Part shown: in pieces, positions 19,075 to 27,853 of the stretch
Numbering within the stretch: position 1 is the first letter of the stretch
Layout of the letters: each line of letters opens with the position of its first letter
Origin: Sandarakinorhabdus oryzae
GTDB taxonomy: Bacteria > Pseudomonadota > Alphaproteobacteria > Sphingomonadales > Sphingomonadaceae
Reading direction: 5' to 3'
Length of the DNA: 53,304 nucleotides
Assembly: GCF_009733735.1 (NCBI RefSeq)
Contig: NZ_WNJP01000003.1
Span: forward strand, 1-53,304
The notes under the pieces: model-generated
What the model was told of the DNA's origin: nothing
What the model saw: the letters and a program-made list of their open reading frames with translations, nothing else
The model's database searches: none
Position numbers and translations under genes: made by a program

Positions 19075-20475
19075 CTATGCGGTCAGGCGCTGCAGGTTGG
19101 CGGCGGCGGCCATCGTGGCCGGCATCATCTGCATCAGGATCGCCATCTTGTCCGTGTCCGCCGGCGTTACCCGTCGGATTTCCTTGCCCATGCTGTCCAG
19201 CCGGCAATTGTCGATCCAGGCCCGCATCGCCGGGTTGGCTGACCATTTGCCCTCGTTGCCGATGTTCACCAGCTCGGCCCGGGCAAATTCCTGAATGGTG
19301 TCGGGCAGCGGCACGGCGCGCGTCAGCGCATTTTGGGCCGCCTCCCCGTCCACATGGGCCTCCACCCAGGCGATCAGCGCGGCGCTGAACGCCGGCTGCG
19401 GCATGCGGACCATCTGCGGCACGATCAGCCCAGGCTGAAACACCGGCACCGGGGGCCGGCGCTCCACGGCGGTTGCCGTGCAATCAATGAACAAGGTGCC
19501 CGGCGCGGTGGCGCGTGTGCCATGCTCCATCACCATCCACTCCGGCTCCAGCGCCAGCACGCGGCCCTGCCGGATGACATCGGTGACGCGCCGTAACAGC
19601 GCGATTTCCGCTTCCGACGATACGGCATAGTGGAACATCGTGGGCAGCACATCGCGGGAAATGCGGTGCATCCAGCCACAGGCTTCCATGCGCAGGAACA
19701 TGTCACTGGCGTCGCTTGCCTCGCCGATGGCCTGGCGCATCTTCAGAGCGGCGCCCAGCGTGCGTTCAAAGAAGACCGCGCCGGGCTGAATGCTCTTGCG
19801 GTTGTAGAACCACGAGGCGCGCGGGGCCACCCAGCTGATCATGTCGGGCGTGGCGCCGGCGTTGAGCAGGAATATGATCGTGTCCATCCCGGTCTTGCCT
19901 GCGCCCAGCACGGTGAAATGTCGGGGCATGGCATCGGGCGCGCGCCACAGGTGCGGCAGATCATTTGGCGGCATGATGCGCACGCCATCGGCGACGGTGA
20001 ACTTGCGCGTGTGGGTGGAGGGAACGCTGGTGCCGAGATAGGTGGAGTCGACCGTCTTGCGGGCAATCTCCACCCGCGTTTCCGCGCCCGATATCAGGCT
20101 GACGATCCGGCCGTCGCCCTTGTAGTCACTCATCGGGAGATAGCGCACGCGGCCCGAAGGCAGCAGCACGCGGTTCATCACATGCTCGTAATAGGCGCTC
20201 ACTTCCGGCCCCGAGGCCAACTCGTACAGGCCAGCGTTGAGGCCATGGCTGTCGATCTGCCCCGAACCCAGCGGCAGCGAGGCGACACCATAATAGGCCG
20301 ACGGCTGGTGCAGCGTCACGAACGGATAGGCATCGTTCCAGTGCCCGCCCGGCTTGGCGTGGCGATCGACGATGGTGATGGACACGTCCGGCAATTCGGC
20401 AAGCAGGGTATCGGCAAAGGCCAACCCCATCGCGCCGGCGCCGACGATCAGATAGTCGGTGGTGAAGTCCCCCAT
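19075..20475 (-). CDS. FAD/NAD(P)-binding flavoprotein, monooxygenase-like
   Basis: 466 residues from ATG 20475. The N-terminal FAD-binding Rossmann motif GAGAMG (LIVGAGAMGLAFADTLL) is followed by an acidic end strand (IVDRHAKPGGHW); the GGHW segment is typical of flavin monooxygenase-like proteins. A second nucleotide site, VLGAGKTGMDTIIFLL, lies near 220, suggesting NAD(P)H use. FIDCTATAVERRP is close to the second FAD contact of this class. No hydroxylase partner is nearby, so the reaction is unknown. The start lies inside the end of the GNAT gene (28-base overlap). Confidence 0.8.
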   Translation of the reverse strand: MGDFTTDYLIVGAGAMGLAFADTLLAELPDVSITIVDRHAKPGGHWNDAYPFVTLHQPSAYYGVASLPLGSGQIDSHGLNAGLYELASGPEVSAYYEHVMNRVLLPSGRVRYLPMSDYKGDGRIVSLISGAETRVEIARKTVDSTYLGTSVPSTHTRKFTVADGVRIMPPNDLPHLWRAPDAMPRHFTVLGAGKTGMDTIIFLLNAGATPDMISWVAPRASWFYNRKSIQPGAVFFERTLGAALKMRQAIGEASDASDMFLRMEACGWMHRISRDVLPTMFHYAVSSEAEIALLRRVTDVIRQGRVLALEPEWMVMEHGTRATAPGTLFIDCTATAVERRPPVPVFQPGLIVPQMVRMPQPAFSAALIAWVEAHVDGEAAQNALTRAVPLPDTIQEFARAELVNIGNEGKWSANPAMRAWIDNCRLDSMGKEIRRVTPADTDKMAILMQMMPATMAAAANLQRLTA

Positions 20476-20948
20476 TTTTCGTCCCCCGCCAGTGCTTGCA
20501 GGGCGGCCCCATCCACCCGCATCACCGTCCACTCGTCCATCGGCCGGGCGCCAAGCGCCTTGTAGAAACCGATGGCCGGTGTGTTCCAGTCGAGCACACT
20601 CCACTCGAAGCGTCCATAGCCGCGGGCCACGGCGATGCCGGCCAGGTGCACCAGCAGCGCTTTGCCCAGCCCGGCGCCGCGTGCCGACGGCATCACGAAC
20701 AGGTCTTCGAGATAGAGGCCGGGCTTGCCGGTCCAGGTCGAGAAATTGGTGAAGAACAGCGCCAGGCCCACCGGCTCGCCGTCCAACTCGGCCAGCACGC
20801 ATTCCGCCACCGGGCGCTCACCGAACAGCGCGCGCGCCAGATCGTCATGCGTGGCCTTCACCGCGTCCGGCTCTTTTTCATAGATCGCCAGTTCGACGAT
20901 CAGCCGATGGATGGCGGGAATGTCGGCAGGGGTGGCAGCGCGGATCAT
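20448..20948 (-). CDS. GNAT family N-acetyltransferase (diamine/spermidine acetyltransferase-like)
   Basis: 166 residues beginning MIRAATPADIPAIH. The GNAT fold is clear: beta4 with LYLEDLFVMP, the acetyl-CoA-binding RGAGLGKALL (R/Q-x-x-G-x-G/A), and FEWSVLDWNTPAIGFYKALGA at motif B. The LEDLFV and WNxxAxxFYxxxGA patterns are those of the SSAT/diamine acetyltransferase subgroup, though the acceptor is unproven. Start chosen at ATG 20948 because the fold begins there. Its end overlaps the flavoprotein start by 28 bases on the same strand. Confidence 0.85.
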   Translation of the reverse strand: MIRAATPADIPAIHRLIVELAIYEKEPDAVKATHDDLARALFGERPVAECVLAELDGEPVGLALFFTNFSTWTGKPGLYLEDLFVMPSARGAGLGKALLVHLAGIAVARGYGRFEWSVLDWNTPAIGFYKALGARPMDEWTVMRVDGAALQALAGDEKWGTSPPTI

Positions 20949-20968
20949 GCCGCCGCCATGGCAACAGA

Positions 20969-21139
20969 TCAGGCCTGGCGCAAGGCCCGCAGCCACAGCG
21001 CCAGCCCGGCCAGGCTCCACGCGGTCAGCAAGGCCAGGACGGCCGGTTGCCAATGCTGTTCAATCAGCCAGACCAGCGCCGCCACCTTGGCAAGGCCAAC
21101 GCCAAGCCACATCACAGCAGTGAGCGCCCGGTACAGCAT
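20969..21139 (-). CDS. Possible 56-residue membrane protein
   Basis: A short frame, ATG at 21139 to TGA at 20971-20969. The predicted peptide has two hydrophobic segments (ALTAVMWLGVGLAKVAALVW, then AVLALLTAWSLAGLALWL) separated by IEQHWQP and a short basic tail (RALRQA), a sensible two-helix membrane hairpin with a positive end. It starts 23 bases after the PEP-CTERM gene stop and ends 20 bases before the GNAT start, filling an otherwise empty gap on the same strand. No strong ribosome site; an in-frame TTG further upstream is an alternative start. No known family recognised. Confidence 0.4.
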   Translation of the reverse strand: MLYRALTAVMWLGVGLAKVAALVWLIEQHWQPAVLALLTAWSLAGLALWLRALRQA

Positions 21140-21162
21140 GCGGCGCGCTGTCAGTTCTGCAA

Positions 21163-22068
21163 TTAGGCGGCCTGCAACCGACGGCGGCGCAGACGGGTCC
21201 CCACGGCGCCAAAGCCCAGGATCAGCAGTGCCCAGCTCTGCGGTTCCGGAACGCCTGGCGGCGGTGGTGGCGGCGGCGGATCAAGGATGATCTCGGTGGC
21301 GAGGCCAGCGATGATGAAGGCTGACGAGATGCCGATCTGGGTGTAGCCGGAGCCGGCGCCCAGCGTGGCGTTCTGCAGATCGGCAAAGCTGGAATAGGAC
21401 GCGATATACACCTCGTTGGGTGCCGCCGTGTCGGCCAGCGATTGCAGCATAACGCGATAGGCGCTGCCATCCCAGGTGAAGCCCCGCACGTTGAAGGCCG
21501 ACGAGATGCCGATCTGGGTGTAGCCGGAGCCAGCGCCCAGCGTGGCGTTCTGCAGGTCGGCAAAGCTGGAATAGGAGGCGATGTAGATCTCGTTTGGCGC
21601 GGCTGTGTCAGCCCGAGACTGCAGCATCATGCGATAGGCGCTGCCATCATAGGCGAGACCGGCAATGCGGAAAGCGGATGAGATGCCGATCTGGGTGTAG
21701 CCAGAGCCAGCGCCCAGATTGCCGGCCTGCAGATCGGCAAAGTTGGCATAGGAGGCGATATAAACCTCATTGGGCGCCGCCGTGTCGGTGCGCGATTGCA
21801 GCATCATCCGATAGGCGCTGCCATCATGGGTGAGCCCGGCGATCTGAAATGCAGACGAGATGCCGATCTGGGTGTAGCCACTGCCCGCCCCAAGCGTGCC
21901 GGCCTGCAGGCTGGCATAGTCGGCATAGGAGGCGACATACACCTCATTGGGCGCCGCCGTGTCGGTGCGCGACTGCAGCATCAAGCGATAGGTGGTGGAC
22001 GCGGCCTGAGCCGCCGTGGCCATTGCCAACGAAAGGGCGGCCGCAGCCGCAAATGCACGCAACTTCAT
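21163..22068 (-). CDS. PEPxxWA-CTERM sorted protein with four 59-residue repeats
   Basis: 301 residues from ATG 22068, with a Sec signal ending near ATAAQAAS. Residues 27 to about 256 are four near-identical repeats of 59 residues, each with TDTAAPNEVYIASY-like and GAGSGYTQIGISSAF elements. A proline tract (eight consecutive prolines) leads to VPEPQSWALLILGFGAVG and RLRRRR, a textbook PEP-CTERM signal of the alphaproteobacterial PEPxxWA kind: cleavage motif, hydrophobic helix, basic tail. Such proteins are exported and processed by an exosortase, often with extracellular polysaccharide. No exosortase gene is in the window. The repeats may form beta structure; function unknown. Confidence 0.88.
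   Translation of the reverse strand: MKLRAFAAAAALSLAMATAAQAASTTYRLMLQSRTDTAAPNEVYVASYADYASLQAGTLGAGSGYTQIGISSAFQIAGLTHDGSAYRMMLQSRTDTAAPNEVYIASYANFADLQAGNLGAGSGYTQIGISSAFRIAGLAYDGSAYRMMLQSRADTAAPNEIYIASYSSFADLQNATLGAGSGYTQIGISSAFNVRGFTWDGSAYRVMLQSLADTAAPNEVYIASYSSFADLQNATLGAGSGYTQIGISSAFIIAGLATEIILDPPPPPPPPGVPEPQSWALLILGFGAVGTRLRRRRLQAA
21301..21990 (-). repeat. Four tandem 177-bp coding repeats
   Basis: Within the PEP-CTERM gene the segment GATGCCGATCTGGGTGTAGC recurs at 21328, 21505, 21682 and 21859, exactly 177 bases apart. Units are nearly identical at the DNA level, including third codon positions, with units 3 and 4 (toward the C-terminus) most alike. This points to recent duplication or conversion. 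The fourth unit is about six residues short. Confidence 0.93.
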
Positions 22069-22130
22069 TTCACATACCCCCCGGTCGATGGCAGAGGTTA
22101 ACGAAATATGAAGCTGGCTGCAAGAACGTC

Positions 22131-22460
22131 CTAGAGCATGCGCCCCATGGCGCGGAACATCCACATCACGCTGAAGAAAGCGAGGCTGACCGACGGCACG
22201 GCGAAAACCCAGTAGCGCGCGCCCCGGTCAACCCGGTCGAGCATCCACAATCGCCGCAACAGCCAGGCCAGCGTCGCCGGGCCAGTGAGGCCGGCGATCC
22301 AGGTGATGCGATCCCGGTCAAAGCCCAAGCCGAGCGCTTCCAGCAACACGACGAGGGCGCCCAGCCCGAAGCACCACAGCGCCACTGTATAGCCATAGGC
22401 CACCGCCTGTTGGCGCACCGGCTCTTCGACCCGGCGCGGCCGTGGTGGTCCACCGTGCAT
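22131..22460 (-). CDS. Small membrane protein of unknown function
   Basis: 109 residues. A basic N-terminus with RPRRVEEPVRQQAVAYGY leads to hydrophobic segments ALWCFGLGALVVLLEALGLG, WIAGLTGPATLAWLL and VFAVPSVSLAFFSVMWMF, so two or three membrane spans. The start is three bases beyond the ispG stop, on the same strand, so it is probably the last gene of the ispG transcript. No family recognised. Confidence 0.7.
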   Translation of the reverse strand: MHGGPPRPRRVEEPVRQQAVAYGYTVALWCFGLGALVVLLEALGLGFDRDRITWIAGLTGPATLAWLLRRLWMLDRVDRGARYWVFAVPSVSLAFFSVMWMFRAMGRML

Positions 22461-22463
22461 GAC

Positions 22464-23594
22464 TTATTCGGCGGCGACGGCAGCCGCGGCCGCGGCGTTG
22501 GCGGCATCGATTTCGGCCGCCTTGGCTTCGACCAGCTTGACGATATGCTCCAGCATCTGCTCGCTCTCGATCACATGATCGCTGATGCCCGACAGGAACA
22601 CGGCGTGGCGGCCGTTGCCGCCACCGGTCAGGCCGATATCAGTTTCGCGCGCTTCGCCGGGGCCGTTGACGACGCAGCCAAGCACCGAAAGCGACAGCGG
22701 CGTGGTGATGTGCGCCAGCCGCGTTTCCAGCGCCTCCACCGTGCGCACCACATCGAAACCCTGGCGGGCACACGACGGGCACGACACGATGCGCACGCCG
22801 CGGGCGCGGATGCCGAGCGATTTCAGGATATGATAGCCAACCTTCACTTCCTCCACTGGATCAGCGGAGAGCGAGACGCGGATGGTGTCACCCACCCCTG
22901 CCCACAGCAGCATGCCCAGACCGATCGAGGATTTGACCGTGCCGCCGATCAGGCCGCCGGCTTCGGTGATGCCAAGGTGCAGCGGATAATCGCAGACTTC
23001 GGCCAGGCCGTTGTAGGCCGCGACCGCCAGGAACACATCGCTGGCCTTCACGCTGATCTTGAACTCGTGGAAATCCTCGTCCTGCAGATATTTCATGTGC
23101 TCGAGCGCGCTTTCCACCAGCGCTTCCGGGCAGGGCTCGCCATATTTTTCGAGCAGATGTTTTTCGAGGGAGCCGGCATTGACGCCGATGCGGATGGCAC
23201 AGCCGTTGGCCTTGGCCGCGTTCACCACCTCGCGGATGCGTTCGCGGCTGCCGATGTTGCCGGGGTTGATGCGCAGGCAGGCGGCGCCGGCATCAGCGGC
23301 TTCCAGCGCGCGCTTGTAGTGGAAATGGATGTCCGCCACGATCGGCACCTTGGCGGCGCGGGTGATCTGGCGAAAGGCCGCGGTGGCCTCTTTCGTGGGG
23401 CAGCTCACCCGGATGATGTCAGCGCCCACATCCTCGCAGGCGCGGATCTGGTCGATCGTCGCGCCGGCGTCTTCGGTGGGGGTATTGGTCATGGTCTGCA
23501 CGGCGATGGGGGCATCGCCGCCCACCGGCACCTTGCCCACCATGATCTGCCGGCTCTTGCGCCGGGTGATGTCGCGCCAGGGACGCACGCTCAT
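22464..23594 (-). CDS. ispG: 4-hydroxy-3-methylbut-2-en-1-yl diphosphate synthase
   Basis: Iron-sulfur enzyme of the MEP isoprenoid pathway: converts methylerythritol cyclodiphosphate to HMBPP. 376 residues. Starts with [16 protein letters not shown] and has the TIM-barrel part with RVSCPTKEA and [10 protein letters not shown]. The [4Fe-4S] ligands are in [11 protein letters not shown] (two Cys) and [11 protein letters not shown], followed by the conserved Glu region. The alanine-rich tail ([12 protein letters not shown]) is an extension. Divergent from the Nudix gene across 101 bases. Confidence 0.96.
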   Translation of the reverse strand: MSVRPWRDITRRKSRQIMVGKVPVGGDAPIAVQTMTNTPTEDAGATIDQIRACEDVGADIIRVSCPTKEATAAFRQITRAAKVPIVADIHFHYKRALEAADAGAACLRINPGNIGSRERIREVVNAAKANGCAIRIGVNAGSLEKHLLEKYGEPCPEALVESALEHMKYLQDEDFHEFKISVKASDVFLAVAAYNGLAEVCDYPLHLGITEAGGLIGGTVKSSIGLGMLLWAGVGDTIRVSLSADPVEEVKVGYHILKSLGIRARGVRIVSCPSCARQGFDVVRTVEALETRLAHITTPLSLSVLGCVVNGPGEARETDIGLTGGGNGRHAVFLSGISDHVIESEQMLEHIVKLVEAKAAEIDAANAAAAAAVAAE

Positions 23595-23695
23595 GCCAAT
23601 CGGCTCCTTCGTTCAATCGCCCTGCCCGGCGCCCGATAGTGAAGACGCGCGTTTCGGCGCGCGATCGCCCTGCCCGATAGCACAGGAAGGCAGCC

Positions 23696-24535
23696 ATGCA
23701 AGACGCGGCTTATCATCGCCGCATGACCGAAACCGCCAAACCTGTCGCCATTCCCGCTGCCACCGTCATCCTCGCCCGCGAAGGGCCTGGCGGCGTGCCG
23801 GAATTTCTGCTGGTGCAGCGCGGCGAGAATCTGGCCTTTGCCGGCGGCGCGTTGGTCTTCCCCGGTGGCCGGGTCGATGCGGCCGACATTCACATCGCCC
23901 GAAACGAGCTTCTGGCCTTCGGCTTCGAGGGCCTCGACGATATCGACGCCGCCGCGCGCATCACCTGTGCCCGCGAGGCGCTTGAGGAAACCGGCGTGCT
24001 GCTGACCGACGGGCCGCATCCCGATGAAGCAGCGCTGGCCAAGGCGCGCGCCGTGATGGCCAGCGGGCCGGATGAGGCCGAATCCGTCGGCTTTGCCGGC
24101 CTGCTCGGCGCCATGGGGCACCGGGTGGAGGCGGCGCGCTTCATCCCCTTCGCCCGCTGGGAGCCGCCGGCCGCCGCTGCCATCGCCCGGCGCTTTGATA
24201 CCCGCTTCTATCTGGCCGATGCCGGCCGCTCGGCCAGCGCCGCCATCACGCCCGACGGGTTCGAGGCCCAGGCCCTGCGCTGGACCACCGCCGCCCAGGC
24301 GCTGGCCGATTATGATGCCGGCCAGGCCGCCATGGTGTTCCCGACCTGGTGCAACATGCACCGGCTGGCGCAATATCAAACATTGGCAAGCCTGTTCGAG
24401 CGGGTCAGCGCCCTGCCCGCGCCCTATGTGCAGCCGGCGTTCGAGATGGTCGAAGGCGAGGCCTGGCTCACCATCCCCGAGGGCATTGATTATCCCGTCA
24501 CCCGCGACCGGGTGAACAATCTGCGCCGCGAATAG
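23696..24535 (+). CDS. Nudix hydrolase, NUDT19-like long form
   Basis: 279 residues. AGGAAGG five bases before ATG 23696 supports this start over the Met nine codons later. The Nudix box is split: GGRVDAAD is followed by REALEETGVLL only after about 34 residues rather than about 12, so there is an insertion of some 20 residues inside the box. Such an insertion is known in the NUDT19/CoA-diphosphatase group. The C-terminal half (RFIPFARWEPP, RRFDTRFYLA) also fits that group. Substrate probably a CoA ester or nucleotide diphosphate; unproven. Confidence 0.85.
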   Translation: MQDAAYHRRMTETAKPVAIPAATVILAREGPGGVPEFLLVQRGENLAFAGGALVFPGGRVDAADIHIARNELLAFGFEGLDDIDAAARITCAREALEETGVLLTDGPHPDEAALAKARAVMASGPDEAESVGFAGLLGAMGHRVEAARFIPFARWEPPAAAAIARRFDTRFYLADAGRSASAAITPDGFEAQALRWTTAAQALADYDAGQAAMVFPTWCNMHRLAQYQTLASLFERVSALPAPYVQPAFEMVEGEAWLTIPEGIDYPVTRDRVNNLRRE

Positions 24536-24597
24536 CGGGGGATTGCTGCCCTGCCAGACGTTGATAGGGTGTCCGCTCTCGACCGGAGAATGATCTG

Positions 24598-24876
24598 ATG
24601 CGCCTTCTGCTTGCCCTCACCCTGCTGTCTGCCGCGCCCGCCTTCGCGCAGGACGCCCCGCCGCCGCCACCCGCCGGCGGCATGCGCGAACGGCTGATCG
24701 CCGCCGACGCCAACAAGGACGGCAAGTGGAGCAAGGAGGAATGGCTCGCCGCCGGCCGCCGCGAGATGGGCTTCAACCTGCTCGATGCCGACAAGGATGG
24801 CTTTGTCACCCAGCCCGAGTTGATGGAAGGCATGAAGCGCATGCGCGCGATGGGGATGAGCCCGCCGCCGCAGTAA
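24598..24876 (+). CDS. Exported EF-hand protein
   Basis: 92 residues: Sec signal (LLLALTLLSAAPAFAQ), a proline-rich linker, then two EF-hand loops, DANKDGKWSKEE (near 39-50) and DADKDGFVTQPE (near 63-74), each with the canonical Asp at positions 1, 3, 5 and Glu at 12. A small periplasmic calcium-binding protein, of a type common in sphingomonads. Follows the Nudix gene by 62 bases and converges on the next gene, only seven bases away. Confidence 0.85.
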   Translation: MRLLLALTLLSAAPAFAQDAPPPPPAGGMRERLIAADANKDGKWSKEEWLAAGRREMGFNLLDADKDGFVTQPELMEGMKRMRAMGMSPPPQ

Positions 24877-24883
24877 GGCCCGC

Positions 24884-26191
24884 TCAGCGCGGGCAGGCCG
24901 GTGCCGGCGGTGTTTGCGTCGTGGCGCTGAATTGCCCCGACGGCGTTGACCCGGTCATGATCAGCAGCATGTCATAGCCCATGATGGTGCGCAGCAGGCT
25001 GGCGTTGGTGGTCGGCCGGCCCAGGCCGCGGGTCGCGCGCAGCGGCCGCAGATCGATGAGGGTAAAACCGCTGCCGGCCGCCGCCGCCATCAAGGGCCCC
25101 AAATCCTTGGCATAGCCATCCTTGGCCAGCGCCGGCTTGTAGGTGAGCGTCGTCGGATCATTGACCGCGGTCAGCGCGCCTTCGCCCGGCACCACCAGCA
25201 AGCTGAAACTGTGGCCGCCGTTCAGCGCCGCCACCTCTGGCAGCAGCGCGCCCAGATCGAACACTTCGGTGGTGCTGCGCCCGCGCAGCAGGTGCGAGGC
25301 ACCCATCTTGGCCATCACCCTGGGCGCCGGCCCTTTCCCGGTTGCGGCTTGCCAGTGCTGGATGAAGTTGCTGCGGATCAGATCGGCCCGGCGCGCGTTT
25401 GAGAGCCAGCCCTGCCGGGCCAGGAACAGCGCGTTGATCTCCAGCGTTTCTTCCAGCGTCTTCAGGATGGCGCTGGCCTGCGCGCTACGGCCCGGCCAGG
25501 CGTCACGCACCGCGCGCACCAGCTGCGGATCACCGCCAAAGCTGAAGATGCCGCTGATCTCGCCCGTGCGCTTGTGCCGGGCCCATGCCGCGTCCGACGC
25601 CGCCGCCAGCGTGGACAGCGCAATGCGGGCCGGCTCCGGCTTGGGCATTGCGGCCAGGGCCTTGATCAACTGCCGATCGCCCAGCACCTCATAATCGACG
25701 CCCCACAGGACCGGCTTGGCGCCAGGCACGGCGCTGCGCACGGCGGCCAGCATCTCGGCCTCCTCGCGCATGCCGAAGAAGGCCGGCTCCCCGCCCGGCT
25801 CGGCATAAAGCGCCGAAAGCCCGGCGAGACCACCCTGGTGCAGGCGCGCATCGAGCAAGGTCGCCATGGTCGGCGAAATCTCGATCACCAGATGCTGGTA
25901 TCCCGCCGGCTTAAGGGCGCGGAACAGGCTGGCGGCGAGTTTTGGCCCCTCTGCGATGCCGTGCTCCTCCCCCAGCAGGAAAAACTGCGCCGTCTGGCCT
26001 TCCGCGATCAGCCGATCATAGGCTGGCCCCGAAAAGCAGCCGTTGGTCAGGGTCATCACGCTGCGCTGGCCGGTCGCCGCCGTCGTCAGCAGTTGATCGA
26101 GCGTTGGCGGTGGCGTTTCCTGCGCGGCGGCCGGCAGGACTGCCAGCGCCATGATCATTGCCAGGCGCACTGCCCATGTTGCCGCCATCAT
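24884..26191 (-). CDS. Uncharacterised exported protein, EreA/ChaN-like motif
   Basis: 435 residues with a signal peptide (MIMALAVLPAAAQ). FFLLGEEHGIAEGPKLAASLF near 70-90, followed by HLVIEISPTMATLL, resembles the GE-x-HG/E motifs of the erythromycin-esterase and ChaN-type families, where His and Glu are functional. Later segments are WGVDYEVLGDRQLI, RVMAKMGASHLLRG (another His) and a C-terminal TLIDLRPLR. I cannot assign a function; similarity is by motif only. Two adjacent ATG codons (26191, 26188) are possible starts. It is not obviously linked to its neighbours. Confidence 0.7.
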   Translation of the reverse strand: MMAATWAVRLAMIMALAVLPAAAQETPPPTLDQLLTTAATGQRSVMTLTNGCFSGPAYDRLIAEGQTAQFFLLGEEHGIAEGPKLAASLFRALKPAGYQHLVIEISPTMATLLDARLHQGGLAGLSALYAEPGGEPAFFGMREEAEMLAAVRSAVPGAKPVLWGVDYEVLGDRQLIKALAAMPKPEPARIALSTLAAASDAAWARHKRTGEISGIFSFGGDPQLVRAVRDAWPGRSAQASAILKTLEETLEINALFLARQGWLSNARRADLIRSNFIQHWQAATGKGPAPRVMAKMGASHLLRGRSTTEVFDLGALLPEVAALNGGHSFSLLVVPGEGALTAVNDPTTLTYKPALAKDGYAKDLGPLMAAAAGSGFTLIDLRPLRATRGLGRPTTNASLLRTIMGYDMLLIMTGSTPSGQFSATTQTPPAPACPR

Positions 26192-26287
26192 CGGCCTCCC
26201 CGATTGTCCGCGCCATCACCAGCCCTCAGCCCGGCGCGCCAAGTGGTGTGTTTGTATAATACAGTTGTCGACCGCGCAATGCCCGGT

Positions 26288-27853
26288 TCAGGGCCGCAGC
26301 CCCCTGCCCTTCGGCCCCGGCTTCAGCCCCCGTTGCGCCATGGTGGCAAAGCGGCACAGCTCCGCGCGGGTCTGGCGCGGATCGATGATCGCCTCCACGC
26401 CGAACTTCTCCGCCGTGCGGAATGGGGAACGGACCTGTTCCAGCCGGGCCTTGATCTCGGCCAGCCTGGCGGCCGGGTCGTCTGATGCCTCCAGCTCGGC
26501 GCGATAGGCCGCCTCCAGCCCGCCGGCGATCGGCAGCGAGCCCCAGTCGCCAGACGGCCAGGCCATGCGCCAGCGGAAGCGGTCGGCCGGGGCGTGGCCG
26601 CTGCCGGCCATGCCATAGGCCTTGCGCATGACAACGCAACACCAGGGTACGGATGATTGATATATGGCGGCTAACGCCCTGGAACCCCAACGGATTGTCG
26701 CTTCTTCCTCGGCTCTGCGCCCGATCAGGAAGCCAGGATTATCAACCAGCTGGATGATCGGCAGATGGAAGGTGTCGGCCAGATCGACCATGCGTTCGAC
26801 CTTCCGCGCGGTGGCCGCCGTCCACAGCCCGCCCAGCGCTTCCGGGTTGGAGGCGACAATGGCGACCGGCCAGCCATCGAGCCGGGCAAGGCCGGCCACC
26901 ACGCCGGTGCCCCACTCGCGCCCGATCTCGAACCAGCTGCCCTTGTCAACCACCGACTCCACGATCGGCCGCACCGGATAGAGCCGGCGCGGATCGCGCG
27001 GCACGGCACCGATCAGCCAATCCTCGGCCCGACTGACCGGATCATGGCAGGTCGTGCGGGCCGGCAGTTCCTCGACGGAAGACGGCAGATAAGACAGGAA
27101 CCAGCGGGTGCGCAGGAACGCCTCCGCCTCGCTGGCCACCCGGTCGTCCACTGCGCCATTGGCAGCGTGGATGGCAGCACCGCCCAGTTCCTCCTTGGTG
27201 CGCTGCTCACCGGCGGCCGCCACCACCGGTGGGCCGGCGACGAACATCTGGGCGAGACCATCCACCAGCAGGCTGTAGTGCGCCATCACCATCCGCCCGG
27301 CACCCAGGCCTGCCACGGGGCCCAGGCCGAGCGCCACAACCGGCACCCTGGACAGGTTGGCCGTCATCAGCTCCCAACCCGGGATCTCTGGGATATAGGT
27401 GTAGCCGGCGCTTTCCAGTGTGCGCACGCTGCCGCCACCGCCGGTGCCTTCGATCATGCGGATCAGCGGCAGGCGATATTCGCTGGCCAGCTGTTCGGCC
27501 GCGATCAGCTTGCGGTGCAGGCTGGCATCGGCCGCACCGCCACGAACGGTGAAATCATCGGCAGTCGCCACCACTGGCCGGCCATCGATCGTCGCTTGCC
27601 CAAACAGGAAATTGGCCGGCTGGAACCCGGTCATCTCGCCCTGGTCGTCATAACGGGCAAAGCCGGCCAGCTCACCGACCTCGTGGAAGCTACCCGGATC
27701 GACTAGCGCCGCCAGCCGCTCGCGCACGTTCAGCTTGCCCTGTGCGCGCTGCCTGGCCAGCTTGTCGGGGCCGCCCATCTGGTGCGCCGCGTCGCGGCGA
27801 CGGCCCAGCTCATCAATCTCCGGTTCCCAGCCCATAACGGCGTCCAGCCCCAT
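26288..27853 (-). CDS. Acyl-CoA carboxylase, carboxyltransferase (beta) subunit
   Basis: 521 residues from ATG 27853 (MGLDAVMGW); a second in-frame ATG six codons later is an alternative, and the frame is open upstream but without similarity. Two crotonase-type halves are visible: RERLAALVDPGSFHEVG and RLIRMIEGTGGGGSV in the N-half, and VRPIVESVVDKGSWFEIG, IQLVDNPGFLIGRRAEE and YGMAGSGH in the C-half. These belong to propionyl-, methylcrotonyl- or geranyl-CoA carboxylase beta chains. The biotin carboxylase/biotin carrier subunit is not adjacent, so the substrate cannot be read from context. Confidence 0.88.
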   Translation of the reverse strand: MGLDAVMGWEPEIDELGRRRDAAHQMGGPDKLARQRAQGKLNVRERLAALVDPGSFHEVGELAGFARYDDQGEMTGFQPANFLFGQATIDGRPVVATADDFTVRGGAADASLHRKLIAAEQLASEYRLPLIRMIEGTGGGGSVRTLESAGYTYIPEIPGWELMTANLSRVPVVALGLGPVAGLGAGRMVMAHYSLLVDGLAQMFVAGPPVVAAAGEQRTKEELGGAAIHAANGAVDDRVASEAEAFLRTRWFLSYLPSSVEELPARTTCHDPVSRAEDWLIGAVPRDPRRLYPVRPIVESVVDKGSWFEIGREWGTGVVAGLARLDGWPVAIVASNPEALGGLWTAATARKVERMVDLADTFHLPIIQLVDNPGFLIGRRAEEEATIRWGSRALAAIYQSSVPWCCVVMRKAYGMAGSGHAPADRFRWRMAWPSGDWGSLPIAGGLEAAYRAELEASDDPAARLAEIKARLEQVRSPFRTAEKFGVEAIIDPRQTRAELCRFATMAQRGLKPGPKGRGLRP

